Positions 49,776-60,089 of a stretch of 64,000 nt of DNA are shown here, one piece after another; position 1 is the stretch's first letter, and the number at the start of each line of letters is the position of its first letter. This stretch comes from an uncultured Polaribacter sp. (GTDB lineage: Bacteria; Bacteroidota; Bacteroidia; Flavobacteriales; Flavobacteriaceae), in assembly GCA_938084845.1 (NCBI GenBank), contig CALKEB010000046.1, forward strand, positions 1-64,000. Reading direction: 5' to 3'. Made by a program: the position numbers and the translations under genes. The notes beneath the pieces are model-generated. The model searched no databases. It was not told where the DNA came from and saw only the letters and a list, made by a program, of their open reading frames with translations.

Positions 49776-49788
49776 ATAGTACAGGATA
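49776..49788. promoter_or_regulatory. Shared motif copy 1 (candidate uronate-responsive operator)
   Basis: ATAGTACAGGATA, identical 13-mer at 60090..60102; about 47 nt upstream of SDR ATG. Confidence 0.55.
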
Positions 49789-49834
49789 TTAAAAAACTCA
49801 GATCCGTTTATATTTACTTCTTAAACATTAAAAA

Positions 49835-50662
49835 ATGGGTAAGACAATCGTATTAACAGGTGCAGGAGGTGTACTTTGTAGCACAATGGCAAAAGCACTT
49901 GCAAAACAAAGCAATAAAATTGCTGTTTTAGATTTAAGAAAAGACGCAGCAGATAAAGTTGCTAATGAAATTATTTCAGAGGGAGGAGAAGCAATTGGAG
50001 TTTCTGCAAATGTTTTAGAAAAAGATTCTTTAGAAAAAGCAAAACTGGTTATAAATGAAGCTTTTGGAAAAGTAGACATTTTAGTGAATGGTGCTGGAGG
50101 TAATCACCCTTTAGGAACCACTTCTAATCCGTTTTTTGCTATGGAAGATTTACAAAATGCAACAGAAGGTTTTAAAACTTTTTTCGATTTAGATCCAAAA
50201 GGAATTGAGTTTACATTTAACCTTAATTTTTTAGGTACATTAATCCCTACACAAGTTTTTGCAACAGATATGGTTGGTCGTGAAGGATGCTCTATAGTAA
50301 ATATTTCTTCTATGAATGCATTTACCCCGTTGACAAAAATACCAGCATACAGTGGAGCAAAAGCAGCTATTTCAAACTTTACACAATGGTTAGCAGTGCA
50401 TTTTTCTAAGGTAGGCATTCGTGTAAATGCTTTAGCTCCTGGTTTTTTCTTAACTGATCAAAACCGTACTTTGTTAACAAATGAAGATGGAAGTTTAACG
50501 CAAAGAGGTCAGCAAATAATTGATCAAACACCTATGGGACGTTATGGAACTCCTGATGATTTAATTAGTTCTACCTTATTTTTATGTGATGATGCATCTG
50601 CATTTGTTACAGGAATTGTTATACCAATTGATGGTGGATTTGCAGCATATAGTGGTGTTTAA
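49835..50662 (+). CDS. SDR-family oxidoreductase, probable D-mannonate oxidoreductase (fructuronate reductase)
   Basis: 275 aa; VLTGAGGVLCSTMAKAL, AYSGAKAAISNFTQWLA; operonic with uxuA. Confidence 0.8.
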   Translation: MGKTIVLTGAGGVLCSTMAKALAKQSNKIAVLDLRKDAADKVANEIISEGGEAIGVSANVLEKDSLEKAKLVINEAFGKVDILVNGAGGNHPLGTTSNPFFAMEDLQNATEGFKTFFDLDPKGIEFTFNLNFLGTLIPTQVFATDMVGREGCSIVNISSMNAFTPLTKIPAYSGAKAAISNFTQWLAVHFSKVGIRVNALAPGFFLTDQNRTLLTNEDGSLTQRGQQIIDQTPMGRYGTPDDLISSTLFLCDDASAFVTGIVIPIDGGFAAYSGV

Positions 50663-50692
50663 AAATCACTAATTTTTAAAGAAAAAATAAAA

Positions 50693-51880
50693 ATGATTCA
50701 AAATTTAGAACAAACTTGGCGCTGGTATGGACCAAACGATCCAGTTTCTTTATCAGACATAAAACAATCAGGAGCAACAGGAATTGTTTCTGCTTTACAT
50801 CATATTCCAAATGGAGAGGTTTGGACGGTTGAAGAAATTACTAAAAGAAAAGAAGCTATAAAAAATGTTGGCTTAACTTGGTCTGTAGTTGAATCTGTTC
50901 CAATACATGAGAACATTAAAACGAAGTCTGGTGACTTTCAAAAATATATTGAAAACTACAAACAAACACTTTTAAATTTAGGGGTTTGTGGTATTGATAT
51001 TGTTTGTTATAACTTTATGCCTGTATTAGATTGGACACGTACGAATTTAGATTACGAAGTGTCTGATCAATCAACTGCATTGCGTTTTGAAGCGGCTGCG
51101 TTTGCAGCTTTCGAATTGTATTTGTTAAAAAGACCGGGTGCAGAAAATGAATATTCTGATGATCAAAAGCAAAAAGCGGCTGAATTTATCAAAAATTCAT
51201 CAGAAGAAGAACAAACCAAATTAATCAGAAATATTATTGCTGGTTTGCCAGGTGCAGAAGAAGGATATTCTTTAGATGAATTCAATCAAATATTAGCAAC
51301 GTATAAAAATATAGGTTCTAAAGAATTGAAAGCTAACTTGTTTTCATTCTTATCAGCAATTATTCCAGCTGCAGAACAAGCAGGGGTGCTAATGTGTATT
51401 CATCCAGATGATCCACCATTTCCAATTTTAGGATTGCCAAGAGTAGTTTCTACAGAGCAAGATATTGAAGACATTTACAATGCAGTACAATCACCAAATA
51501 ACGGATTAACATTCTGTACAGGTTCTTTTGGAGTAAGAGATGATAATGATTTGGTAGGAATGGTAGAGCGTTTAGGAGATCGAATTCACTTTATACATTT
51601 GCGTGCTACAAAAAGAGACTCTGAAGGGAATTTTCATGAAGCAGATCATTTAGAAGGAGATGTTGATATGTATGCAGTAATGAAAGCGTTGATTTTAGAG
51701 CAACAAAAAAGAATTGAAGCAGGAAGACAAGATCTAAGAATGCCTTTTAGACCAGATCATGGTCATAAAATGCTAGACGACTTAAAAAAGAAAACAAATC
51801 CAGGATATTCAGGGATAGGACGTTTACGTGGTTTGGCTGAATTAAGAGGCTTAGAACTAGGAATTAGACGTTCATTATAA
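50693..51880 (+). CDS. uxuA: Mannonate dehydratase
   Basis: 395 aa; [46 protein letters not shown]. Confidence 0.96.
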   Translation: MIQNLEQTWRWYGPNDPVSLSDIKQSGATGIVSALHHIPNGEVWTVEEITKRKEAIKNVGLTWSVVESVPIHENIKTKSGDFQKYIENYKQTLLNLGVCGIDIVCYNFMPVLDWTRTNLDYEVSDQSTALRFEAAAFAAFELYLLKRPGAENEYSDDQKQKAAEFIKNSSEEEQTKLIRNIIAGLPGAEEGYSLDEFNQILATYKNIGSKELKANLFSFLSAIIPAAEQAGVLMCIHPDDPPFPILGLPRVVSTEQDIEDIYNAVQSPNNGLTFCTGSFGVRDDNDLVGMVERLGDRIHFIHLRATKRDSEGNFHEADHLEGDVDMYAVMKALILEQQKRIEAGRQDLRMPFRPDHGHKMLDDLKKKTNPGYSGIGRLRGLAELRGLELGIRRSL

Positions 51881-51950
51881 ATGGATTAGATTTTAATACT
51901 GAACTTGTTTCAGTATCTAATCAATCAAATTACAATAAAAAACAAAAACT

Positions 51951-52793
51951 ATGGCAACAACTTTCGAAACTAGATATGCTTCAAGTCCGCAAGCAGTAAA
52001 AAAATACAACACACAAGAATTAAGAGACGAGTTTTTAGTTCCAGATTTAATGCAATCAGGGAGTATCAAATGGATATATACACATTATGATAGATATATG
52101 GCTGGTGGAGCAGTACCAACATCAGACGCATTAACTTTAGAAACTATTGACCCTTTAAAAGCGGAATACTTTTTAGAAAGAAGAGAAGTTGGTGTTATAA
52201 ACGCTGGTGGAACAGGAACTATTATTGCTGATGGTCAAGCATATAAAATGTTGCACAAAGATGCTTTATATCTTGGCAAAGGTGTAAAAGAGGTTGTCTT
52301 TAAAAGTGATGATGCTAACAATCCTGCGAAATTTTATATGAATTCGGCACCTGCACATAATGCTTACCCAACAAAACAAGTTACAAAGGCAGAAGCTAAT
52401 AAAATTGAATTAGGTAGTTTAGAAACTGCCAATCATAGAACTGTAAACCAAATGATTATAGGTGGAATTGTAACTACTTGTCAATTACAAATGGGAATGA
52501 CAGAGTTAAAAACAGGTTCTGTTTGGAATACAATGCCAGCTCACGTTCATGATAGAAGAATGGAGATTTATTATTATTTAGATATTCCTCAAGAGCAAGC
52601 TGTTTGTCATTTTATGGGGCAACCTCAAGAAACGCGACACATTTGGATGCAAAATGATGAAGCAATAATTTCTCCACCTTGGTCTATTCATTCAGGTTCA
52701 GGAACTTCAAACTATACTTTTATTTGGGGTATGGCAGGTGAAAATTTAGACTATAATGATATGGATGTAGCAAAAATCACCGATTTAAGATAA
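51951..52793 (+). CDS. kduI: 5-dehydro-4-deoxy-D-glucuronate isomerase
   Basis: 280 aa; LERREVGVINAGGTGTI, WNTMPAHVHDRRMEIYYY. Confidence 0.95.
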   Translation: MATTFETRYASSPQAVKKYNTQELRDEFLVPDLMQSGSIKWIYTHYDRYMAGGAVPTSDALTLETIDPLKAEYFLERREVGVINAGGTGTIIADGQAYKMLHKDALYLGKGVKEVVFKSDDANNPAKFYMNSAPAHNAYPTKQVTKAEANKIELGSLETANHRTVNQMIIGGIVTTCQLQMGMTELKTGSVWNTMPAHVHDRRMEIYYYLDIPQEQAVCHFMGQPQETRHIWMQNDEAIISPPWSIHSGSGTSNYTFIWGMAGENLDYNDMDVAKITDLR

Positions 52794-52797
52794 CAAT

Positions 52798-53592
52798 ATG
52801 TCTCAAACATTATTTGATATTACAGGAAAAGTAGCTCTAGTAACAGGTTCTACACACGGTTTAGGAATGTCTATGGCTATGGGTTTAGGAAAAGCAGGAG
52901 CTACCATTATTGTGAATGGTAATTCATCACAAGAAAAAATAGACAAAGCAGTTAAATTATACAAAGCAGAAGGTATAAATGCTGTGGGTTATAAATTTAA
53001 TGTTGCTGTTGAAGCTCAAGTGATAGAAAGCATCAACAAAATAGAAACTGAAGTTGGTAACATTGATATTTTAGTAAATAATGCTGGAATTATTAAAAGA
53101 ACACCACTTGCAGAAATGGAAGTTGCAGATTTTAAACAAGTCATTGATATTGATTTGGTAAGTCCGTTTGTCGTTTCTAAACATGTTATTAAAGGAATGA
53201 TGGAGCGTAAAGCTGGAAAAATCATTAACATTTGTTCTATGATGAGTGAATTAGGCAGAAATACAGTAGGAGCTTATGCTGCTGCAAAAGGAGGTTTAGT
53301 TATGCTTACCAAGAATATGGCCACAGAATGGGCGCGATTTGGAGTGCAAGTAAACGGAATTGGACCTGGATATTTTGCAACTTCACAAACAGCACCAATT
53401 AGAGTTGACGGTCATCCATTTAACGATTTTATCATAAATAGAACACCTGCAAAGAAATGGGGAGATCCAAATGATCTAGCAGGAGCAGCAGTATTCCTAT
53501 CCTCAAAAGCAAGTGATTTTGTAAACGGACATATTTTATATGTAGATGGAGGAATCTTAGCCACTATTGGAAAACCATCAAATGAAGAATAA
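52798..53592 (+). CDS. kduD: SDR dehydrogenase KduD (2-dehydro-3-deoxy-D-gluconate 5-dehydrogenase type)
   Basis: 264 aa; VTGSTHGLGMSMAMGLGKAGA, next to kduI. Confidence 0.87.
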   Translation: MSQTLFDITGKVALVTGSTHGLGMSMAMGLGKAGATIIVNGNSSQEKIDKAVKLYKAEGINAVGYKFNVAVEAQVIESINKIETEVGNIDILVNNAGIIKRTPLAEMEVADFKQVIDIDLVSPFVVSKHVIKGMMERKAGKIINICSMMSELGRNTVGAYAAAKGGLVMLTKNMATEWARFGVQVNGIGPGYFATSQTAPIRVDGHPFNDFIINRTPAKKWGDPNDLAGAAVFLSSKASDFVNGHILYVDGGILATIGKPSNEE

Positions 53593-53598
53593 CTTTTT

Positions 53599-53625
53599 CC
53601 TGCAAGGTTTCTATAACCTTGTAGG
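53599..53625. repeat. Intergenic palindromic element (11-bp stem, 5-nt loop)
   Basis: CCTGCAAGGTT-TCTAT-AACCTTGTAGG. Confidence 0.85.
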
Positions 53626-53640
53626 TATTTTATACATATT

Positions 53641-54804
53641 ATGAAACGAATAATTATCTGTTGTCTTTTAGCGAGTTTTTTTATCAATTGTGATAAAAAA
53701 TCAGAAATCATTTCAACAGTTAAAGTGAAAAACGATTTATCTCTTGATAGAGAATTTGAAACTGTTGAGGTAGATATTTCTAAAATAGCATCAGAAAAAC
53801 AAGCTAATTTAGTAGTTTTTGATTCAGATGACAACATTGTTACTTCTCAAACTGTAGATACTGATTTAGATGGTAAAAATGATGTTATTTTATTTCAACC
53901 TTCAATAAAAGCAAATGCTACTAGGACATATACCTTATCAATTTCGGATAAAAAACAAGATTCAGTAATTAATTACTGTTATTCTCGATTTGTACCAGAA
54001 AGAACAGACGACTATACTTGGGAAAACAATAGAGTTGCTTTTAGAACTTTTGGCCCAGCAGCGCAAAAAATGGTGGAAGAGGGTGTAAAAGGAGGAACAT
54101 TGTCTAGTGGAATTGATGCTTGGTTAAAACGAGTTGAATATCCTATTATCAATACTTGGTACAAAAGAAACGATATTAAAAAAGGTGCATATCATAAAGA
54201 TCATGGAGAAGGTTTAGATAATTTTCATGTAGGTGTAAGTAGAGGTATTGGAGGTACTGCTGTAAAAGTAGATACATCGTATTATTTTTCTAGAAACTTT
54301 ACATCTTATAAAACTATTACAACTGGACCTTTAAGAACAAGTTTCGTACTAACATATGGTACTTGGGATGCTGCAGGAAAACAAATTGACGAAACTAAAC
54401 AGATATCCTTAGATTATGGTCAAAACTTAACACGTTTTGAAATTGATGTTATGGGAACAGAAACTCTTTCTTCAGGGATTACTTTGCACAACAAAAAAGG
54501 AGTTACCAACCAAAATAATACTAATTTTTGGGTAAGTCATTGGGAAGCTATAGATGATTCAGAAGTAGGTACAGGAATTGTAACCACAAAACCTTATTTT
54601 TCTGAATCTGAAAAATATGTTACATCAAAAAAAGATGAAAGCAATCATTTTTTACATTTAAATGTAGTTGATGAAAAAGTTATTTTTTATAGTGGTTTTG
54701 GATGGAAAAAAAGCAAACAATTTAGCACTCAAGAAGATTGGGAAAATTATTTGACAGATTTCTCTCAAAAATTAAATAATCCTTTAATCGTTACTATAAA
54801 TTAA
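53641..54804 (+). CDS. DUF4861-family lipoprotein
   Basis: 387 aa; lipobox ASFFINCDKK; YHKDHGEGLDNFHVGVSRGIGGTAV; in uronate operon. Confidence 0.75.
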   Translation: MKRIIICCLLASFFINCDKKSEIISTVKVKNDLSLDREFETVEVDISKIASEKQANLVVFDSDDNIVTSQTVDTDLDGKNDVILFQPSIKANATRTYTLSISDKKQDSVINYCYSRFVPERTDDYTWENNRVAFRTFGPAAQKMVEEGVKGGTLSSGIDAWLKRVEYPIINTWYKRNDIKKGAYHKDHGEGLDNFHVGVSRGIGGTAVKVDTSYYFSRNFTSYKTITTGPLRTSFVLTYGTWDAAGKQIDETKQISLDYGQNLTRFEIDVMGTETLSSGITLHNKKGVTNQNNTNFWVSHWEAIDDSEVGTGIVTTKPYFSESEKYVTSKKDESNHFLHLNVVDEKVIFYSGFGWKKSKQFSTQEDWENYLTDFSQKLNNPLIVTIN

Positions 54805-54817
54805 TTAACCATAAATA

Positions 54818-55804
54818 ATGAATAAGCAATACTTTCTTCAATACCTATTTCTACTAACAATTTCTATATTCTTTTTTGGTTGCCAATCAGAATCATCGGT
54901 AAAAACAATACGCTTAGGTCATGCTTTAGACACACAACATCCAGTTCATAAGGCGATGGTTATTTTAGGTGAAGAATTAGAGAAGCAATCACAAGGAAAA
55001 TTAAAATTAAACATTTATCCAAGTGGACAATTAGGTGGTGAAAGAGAATGTTTAGAGTTATTGCAAATAGGTAGTTTGGATATTACTAAAGTTTCTGCAG
55101 CAGTTTTAGAAAACTTTATTCCTGAATATAAAGTATTTAGTGTTCCTTATATGTTTAGAGATAAAAAGCATACTTTTAGTGTTTTTGACAGTGAAATAGG
55201 TGAAAGTTTATTATTGAAAGGTGAAAAATTTAGACTTCGAGGATTAACATTTTATGATGCAGGAAGTAGAAGTTTTTATATGAAAGAGGCACCTATAAAA
55301 TCTCCAACAGACTTAAAAGGAAAAAAAATTAGAGTTCAAAAAAGTAACATGGCTGTAGAAATGGTTAATGATCTTGGAGGTTCTCCTACACCAATTTCTT
55401 GGGGAGAATTATATACTGCTTTACAACAGGGTGTTGTTGATGGAGCTGAAAATAATCCGCCTAGTTTTTATACATCTAAACACTATGAGGTATGTAAATT
55501 TTACTCATTAGACGAACACACTGCTGTACCAGATGTTTTATTGATAGGGACTGATACTTGGAGTCGTTTAAATCAAGAAGAAAAACAATGGGTAAAAAAT
55601 GCGGTAAAAACAAGTACTATAGCGCAAAGAAAATTATGGTCGGATTCAGAAAAAGAATCTTTAGCTGCAGTTAAAAAAGCCGGTGTAAAAATTGTTTATC
55701 CTGATAAAAAACCTTTTGAAGAGCGAACCAAAGGAATTTTAAAAATGTTTGATAATAATGAAGAAATGAAATCTTTAATCACTTCTATAAAAAATCAACA
55801 ATAA
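54818..55804 (+). CDS. TRAP transporter substrate-binding protein (DctP family), lipoprotein
   Basis: 328 aa; lipobox IFFFGCQSE; LGHALDTQHPVHKAM, GVVDGAENNPPSFY. Confidence 0.93.
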   Translation: MNKQYFLQYLFLLTISIFFFGCQSESSVKTIRLGHALDTQHPVHKAMVILGEELEKQSQGKLKLNIYPSGQLGGERECLELLQIGSLDITKVSAAVLENFIPEYKVFSVPYMFRDKKHTFSVFDSEIGESLLLKGEKFRLRGLTFYDAGSRSFYMKEAPIKSPTDLKGKKIRVQKSNMAVEMVNDLGGSPTPISWGELYTALQQGVVDGAENNPPSFYTSKHYEVCKFYSLDEHTAVPDVLLIGTDTWSRLNQEEKQWVKNAVKTSTIAQRKLWSDSEKESLAAVKKAGVKIVYPDKKPFEERTKGILKMFDNNEEMKSLITSIKNQQ

Positions 55805-56274
55805 TGAGAGCAAAAATAGATAGCGTTTTAGAAAAATTAGTTTTACTAATTTTAGTATTAATGTTAGTTAGTGTTGTTTGGCAGGTATTTTCAAGATTTG
55901 TTTTAAGAGCGCCAAGTACCATAACTGATGAAGTATCTAGTTTCTCTTTAATTTGGGTTGGATTATTAGGAGCAGCTTATGCAGCTGGTAAAAATTTACA
56001 TTTAGCAATTGATTTAATTCCTGAAGCTGTTGTTAAAAAAAGTCAAAACTTATTCAATGGAATAGTATTTATATCCATAACTATTTTTGCATTTACAGTA
56101 ATGATTATTGGCGGATTTAGATTAGTGCAACTAAGTTTTCAATTCGGACAAACATCTGCAACCTTAAAAATTCCATTGGGATTTATTTATATGGTAGTCC
56201 CTATTTCAGGAGTTTTAATTTGCTATTACAGCATGGATACATTATTAAACTTAAGAAAATTAAACAAAGCATAA
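55804..56274 (+). CDS. TRAP transporter small permease (DctQ family)
   Basis: 156 aa, four TM helices; VFSRFVLRAPSTITDEVSSFSLIWVGLLGAAYA. Confidence 0.93.
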   Translation: MRAKIDSVLEKLVLLILVLMLVSVVWQVFSRFVLRAPSTITDEVSSFSLIWVGLLGAAYAAGKNLHLAIDLIPEAVVKKSQNLFNGIVFISITIFAFTVMIIGGFRLVQLSFQFGQTSATLKIPLGFIYMVVPISGVLICYYSMDTLLNLRKLNKA

Positions 56275-56277
56275 TTT

Positions 56278-57576
56278 ATGAATTTAGTTGAAGTCCTTAT
56301 TTTAGTTGTTAGTTTTTTAGTTTTCTTATCACTTAGAGTACCAATTGCTATTGCTATTGGTTTGGCAGCCTTATTTACCTTATTAAGTGCAATGCCTTTT
56401 TTACCTTCGGTTACAACATTAGCTCAAAGAATGGCAACCTCTTTAGATAGTTTTACACTTTCTGCAATTCCGTTTTTTATATTGGCAGGACAAGTAATGA
56501 ATCGCGGAGGAATTGCAGTACGACTCATAAATTTTGCTAAAGCTATCGTTGGACCGTTACCTGGAGGTTTAGCGTTTGTAAATATTATTTCTTGTATGTT
56601 ATTTGGAGCAATTTCTGGTTCTGCTGTTGCTGCTGCTTCAGCTATTGGAGGTTTTATGAATCCAATGATGGAAAAAGACGGTTATGATAAATCGTTTAGT
56701 GCAGCAGTTAATATTACAAGTGCAACGACTGGTTTAATCATTCCACCAAGTAACGTTTTAATTGTTTATTCTCTAGCTAGCGGGGGTGTATCAATTGCCG
56801 CACTATTTATTGCAGGTTATGTACCAGGTTTATTAATTGGTTTGGCTTTAATGATTGTAGCTTTAATCTATTCTATCATTAAAAAATACCCAACAGATAA
56901 ATTAGTAGGCTTTAAAGAATTCTTTAAAAGATTTGTTGATGCTTTTCCAAGTTTAATGTTATTAGTAGTTGTAATTGGAGGAATTGTAGCAGGAATTTTC
57001 ACGGCTACAGAGGCATCAGCAATTGCAGTAATTTACACGTTAGTTTTAGGGTTCTTTTACAAAGAAATTACTATTAAGGATATATCACCAATATTATTAG
57101 AAACAATAAAAACTTCAGCAATTGTATTATTGTTAGTCTCTACCTCTATTGCAATGTCTTGGGTAATGAGTTATGAGAATATTCCCCAAGAAATTAGCAA
57201 TACATTATTAGCAATTAGTGATAATCCAATTGTAATTTTAATTATCATCAATTTGATATTATTATTTGTTGGTGTATTTATGGATATGACTCCAGCTGTC
57301 TTAATTTTTACGCCAATATTTTTACCAATCGTAACAGAATTAGGAATGGATCCAATTCACTTTGGTATTATTATGATAATGAACTTATGTATAGGCTTGT
57401 GTACGCCTCCTGTAGGGTCTGTACTCTTTGTAGGTTGTAGTGTGGCTGATTTAAAAATACAACAAGTAATAAGACCATTATTACCTTTGTTCTTGGTAAT
57501 GATAGGAGTATTACTACTTATTACTTATTTTCCAGATTTAACACTTTGGTTACCTAGACAATTTGATTTGTTGTAA
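56278..57576 (+). CDS. TRAP transporter large permease (DctM family)
   Basis: 432 aa; FFILAGQVMNRGGIA, GLIIPPSNVLIVYS, NLCIGLCTPPVGSVLFVGC. Confidence 0.95.
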   Translation: MNLVEVLILVVSFLVFLSLRVPIAIAIGLAALFTLLSAMPFLPSVTTLAQRMATSLDSFTLSAIPFFILAGQVMNRGGIAVRLINFAKAIVGPLPGGLAFVNIISCMLFGAISGSAVAAASAIGGFMNPMMEKDGYDKSFSAAVNITSATTGLIIPPSNVLIVYSLASGGVSIAALFIAGYVPGLLIGLALMIVALIYSIIKKYPTDKLVGFKEFFKRFVDAFPSLMLLVVVIGGIVAGIFTATEASAIAVIYTLVLGFFYKEITIKDISPILLETIKTSAIVLLLVSTSIAMSWVMSYENIPQEISNTLLAISDNPIVILIIINLILLFVGVFMDMTPAVLIFTPIFLPIVTELGMDPIHFGIIMIMNLCIGLCTPPVGSVLFVGCSVADLKIQQVIRPLLPLFLVMIGVLLLITYFPDLTLWLPRQFDLL

Positions 57577-57591
57577 GAATAAGTGGTTAGA

Positions 57592-58560
57592 TTATTTAGT
57601 AAAACTATCCAATATTTTCATTACTTCAACTCCATCATTAATTGTACAAGGGTTTTCAGCTTTTCCTAAAAAATAATTCACAGTTTGTTCTATTAGGGGC
57701 TGTTGAACATGTGGAGGGTTTTCAAATGAAAACACTTCGTTTTTATCTACAGTTTTAAAAAAAACTTCTTCACCATAAAAAGAAAAAGTGATTGTACCCT
57801 TTTCTCCATAAATTTTACACTCGTCTTTTACATCTTTTTCTGATGCAATAAAGTTCCAAATTCCCCTAAATTGAATTCCACTTTCAAATGTCATAATTCC
57901 GTTTACAATATCTGCGACTTTATTATTTTGAGTTGATGATGTGCTAAAACCTTCAGCATTTTTAAGATTACCAAAATAATGTAACATTAAATCTATTTGA
58001 TGAGGAGCAATATCATGAAAATATCCACCTCCAGAAGTTTCTGGTTTTAATCTCCAATTATCATCTGTTTTTGCTATGACATTATTTGTCGTTGACTGTA
58101 AGATAGTGATGTTTACAAAATGTATTTTTCCAATGCTGTTCGTATTTAAGAGTTCCTTAACTTTCTGAAAAGCGGGTAAGTTTCTCCTGTAGTGTGCAAT
58201 TACAATTTTATCATTTTCTTTAACTATTTTTTTTAATTCTTTAGCTTCATTAGCATCTAAAGTCATTGGTTTTTCTAAATACACAAATTTACCAGCAGCC
58301 AAACATTGTTTAGCAATTTGTAAATGTGTAGAGGGTGGAGTTGCAATATAAAGGGCATTTATTTCACAATGGTTAATAATACCATCAATTGTATTATAAA
58401 AAAATGGAACATCGTGTCTCTCTGCAAAGTCTTTGGCCTTTTTTTTATTCCTACGCATCACAGCAACTAATTCTGAGTTGGCTACTTTTTGAAATGCAGG
58501 ACCGCTTTTTACTTCTGCAACATCACCACAACCAATAATTCCCCATTTGATAGTATCCAT
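57592..58560 (-). CDS. Gfo/Idh/MocA-family oxidoreductase
   Basis: 322 aa; WGIIGCGDVAEVKSGPAF, YLEKPMTLDANEA. Confidence 0.92.
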   Translation of the reverse strand: MDTIKWGIIGCGDVAEVKSGPAFQKVANSELVAVMRRNKKKAKDFAERHDVPFFYNTIDGIINHCEINALYIATPPSTHLQIAKQCLAAGKFVYLEKPMTLDANEAKELKKIVKENDKIVIAHYRRNLPAFQKVKELLNTNSIGKIHFVNITILQSTTNNVIAKTDDNWRLKPETSGGGYFHDIAPHQIDLMLHYFGNLKNAEGFSTSSTQNNKVADIVNGIMTFESGIQFRGIWNFIASEKDVKDECKIYGEKGTITFSFYGEEVFFKTVDKNEVFSFENPPHVQQPLIEQTVNYFLGKAENPCTINDGVEVMKILDSFTK

Positions 58561-58563
58561 AAA

Positions 58564-59970
58564 TTATTCTTTGAAATTGAAGTAGTTTTTTGCGTTATTG
58601 TAACAAATATCACTTACAATTTTACCTAAATACTCTTCATCTGCTGGTAATTCTCCATTCTCAACATCAGAACCAATAACATTACATAATATACGCCTAA
58701 AGTATTCATGTCTTGGAAAAGACAAAAAACTTCTAGAATCCGTTAACATACCAACAAAACAAGACAACAAACCTAAATTAGATAACGTATTAATTTGCTT
58801 TTCCATTCCATCTTTTTGGTCTAAAAACCACCAAGCAGCACCATATTGCATTTTTCCTTTTATAGTTCCGTCATTAAAATTTCCAACCATAGTTGCAAAA
58901 ACTTCGCTATCAGCAGGGTTTAAATTGTAAACTATTGTTTTTGTTAATTGATTTGTACTATCTAATTTATTTAATACACCACTTAAAGCTCGAGCTTGCG
59001 AAAAATCACCTATAGAATCAAATCCAGTATCTGGACCAAGTTCATCCAATAATCTTTTGTTGTTATTTCTAATGGCACCTAAGTGAAACTGCTGTGTCCA
59101 GCCAATTTTATGGTACATTTTACAAAGCTCAATAACCGTTTTAAATTTGAAGAAAGCAACTTCATTATCTGTTAAAGATTGATTATTTCTAACCTTAACA
59201 AATAAGGTGTCTATATCATAAATATCTTCTTCAAAGAAATACAATTGTTCAAAACCATGATCAGATAATCTACCACCATTATCATTAAAGAAGTTAATCC
59301 TACTTTCTAAAGCCTTTAATAAATCATTATAAGTATTTATATTAACTTTTGATATGTTTTCAAGTTTGGCTAAATATTTATTATAGGTTTTAGAGTTTTC
59401 AACAGCAAAAGAATTATCTGGTCTAAAAGTAGGAAATGTCTGAACTTTTGAAGCATCTTTTTGTATTGCAATATGATACTCTAAAGAATCTGCAGGGTCA
59501 TCTGTTGTGCATAAGCTTTCTACATTTTGCATTTTTAGTAAGCCATTTGCAGAGTGGGATTTTTGTTGTAAAATGACAGAAGTTTTTTCATAAATTTCTT
59601 CGGCATTTTCAGGACACAAAATTTCATCAATATTAAAGTATGCTTTCAACTCTAAAGACGTCCAATGAAATAATGGATTCTTTAAGGTATATGGAACGAC
59701 CTCTGCCCACTTTAGAAACTTGTCTTTATCAGTTGCATTACCAGTAATGTATTTTTCGTTAATTCCATAAGCACGCATTGCTCTCCATTTATAATGATCG
59801 CCATATAACCAAGCTTGAGTTATATTTTCAAATTGGGTGTCTTTAGCAATTTGTCTAGGAGAAAGGTGATTGTGATAATCGATTATAGGTAACGTTTTTC
59901 CAAAATTATGATATAGATTTTTTGCAAAATCATTTTTTAATAAAAAGTTTTTTGTAAGAAATTGACTCAT
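58564..59970 (-). CDS. uxaC: Glucuronate isomerase
   Basis: 468 aa; PIIDYHNHLSPRQIA, WKWRAMRAYGI-type motif, SFLSFPRHEYFRRILCN. Confidence 0.96.
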   Translation of the reverse strand: MSQFLTKNFLLKNDFAKNLYHNFGKTLPIIDYHNHLSPRQIAKDTQFENITQAWLYGDHYKWRAMRAYGINEKYITGNATDKDKFLKWAEVVPYTLKNPLFHWTSLELKAYFNIDEILCPENAEEIYEKTSVILQQKSHSANGLLKMQNVESLCTTDDPADSLEYHIAIQKDASKVQTFPTFRPDNSFAVENSKTYNKYLAKLENISKVNINTYNDLLKALESRINFFNDNGGRLSDHGFEQLYFFEEDIYDIDTLFVKVRNNQSLTDNEVAFFKFKTVIELCKMYHKIGWTQQFHLGAIRNNNKRLLDELGPDTGFDSIGDFSQARALSGVLNKLDSTNQLTKTIVYNLNPADSEVFATMVGNFNDGTIKGKMQYGAAWWFLDQKDGMEKQINTLSNLGLLSCFVGMLTDSRSFLSFPRHEYFRRILCNVIGSDVENGELPADEEYLGKIVSDICYNNAKNYFNFKE

Positions 59971-60089
59971 TGCATTAATAATAAAGATTTAAAAATTAGA
60001 GGTAAATATACAACGATAAATGGTTAATCTGAGATAATTATAATAATCAAAAGTGAATATAAATAATTTAGAATTACAAATATTTCAGT

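Noticed and set aside
50104-50418. Antisense ORFs within uronate genes (49828..50079, 50104..50418, 53016..53231, 53412..53837)
   Set aside because: Embedded in strong SDR/kduD coding regions with no family signature.
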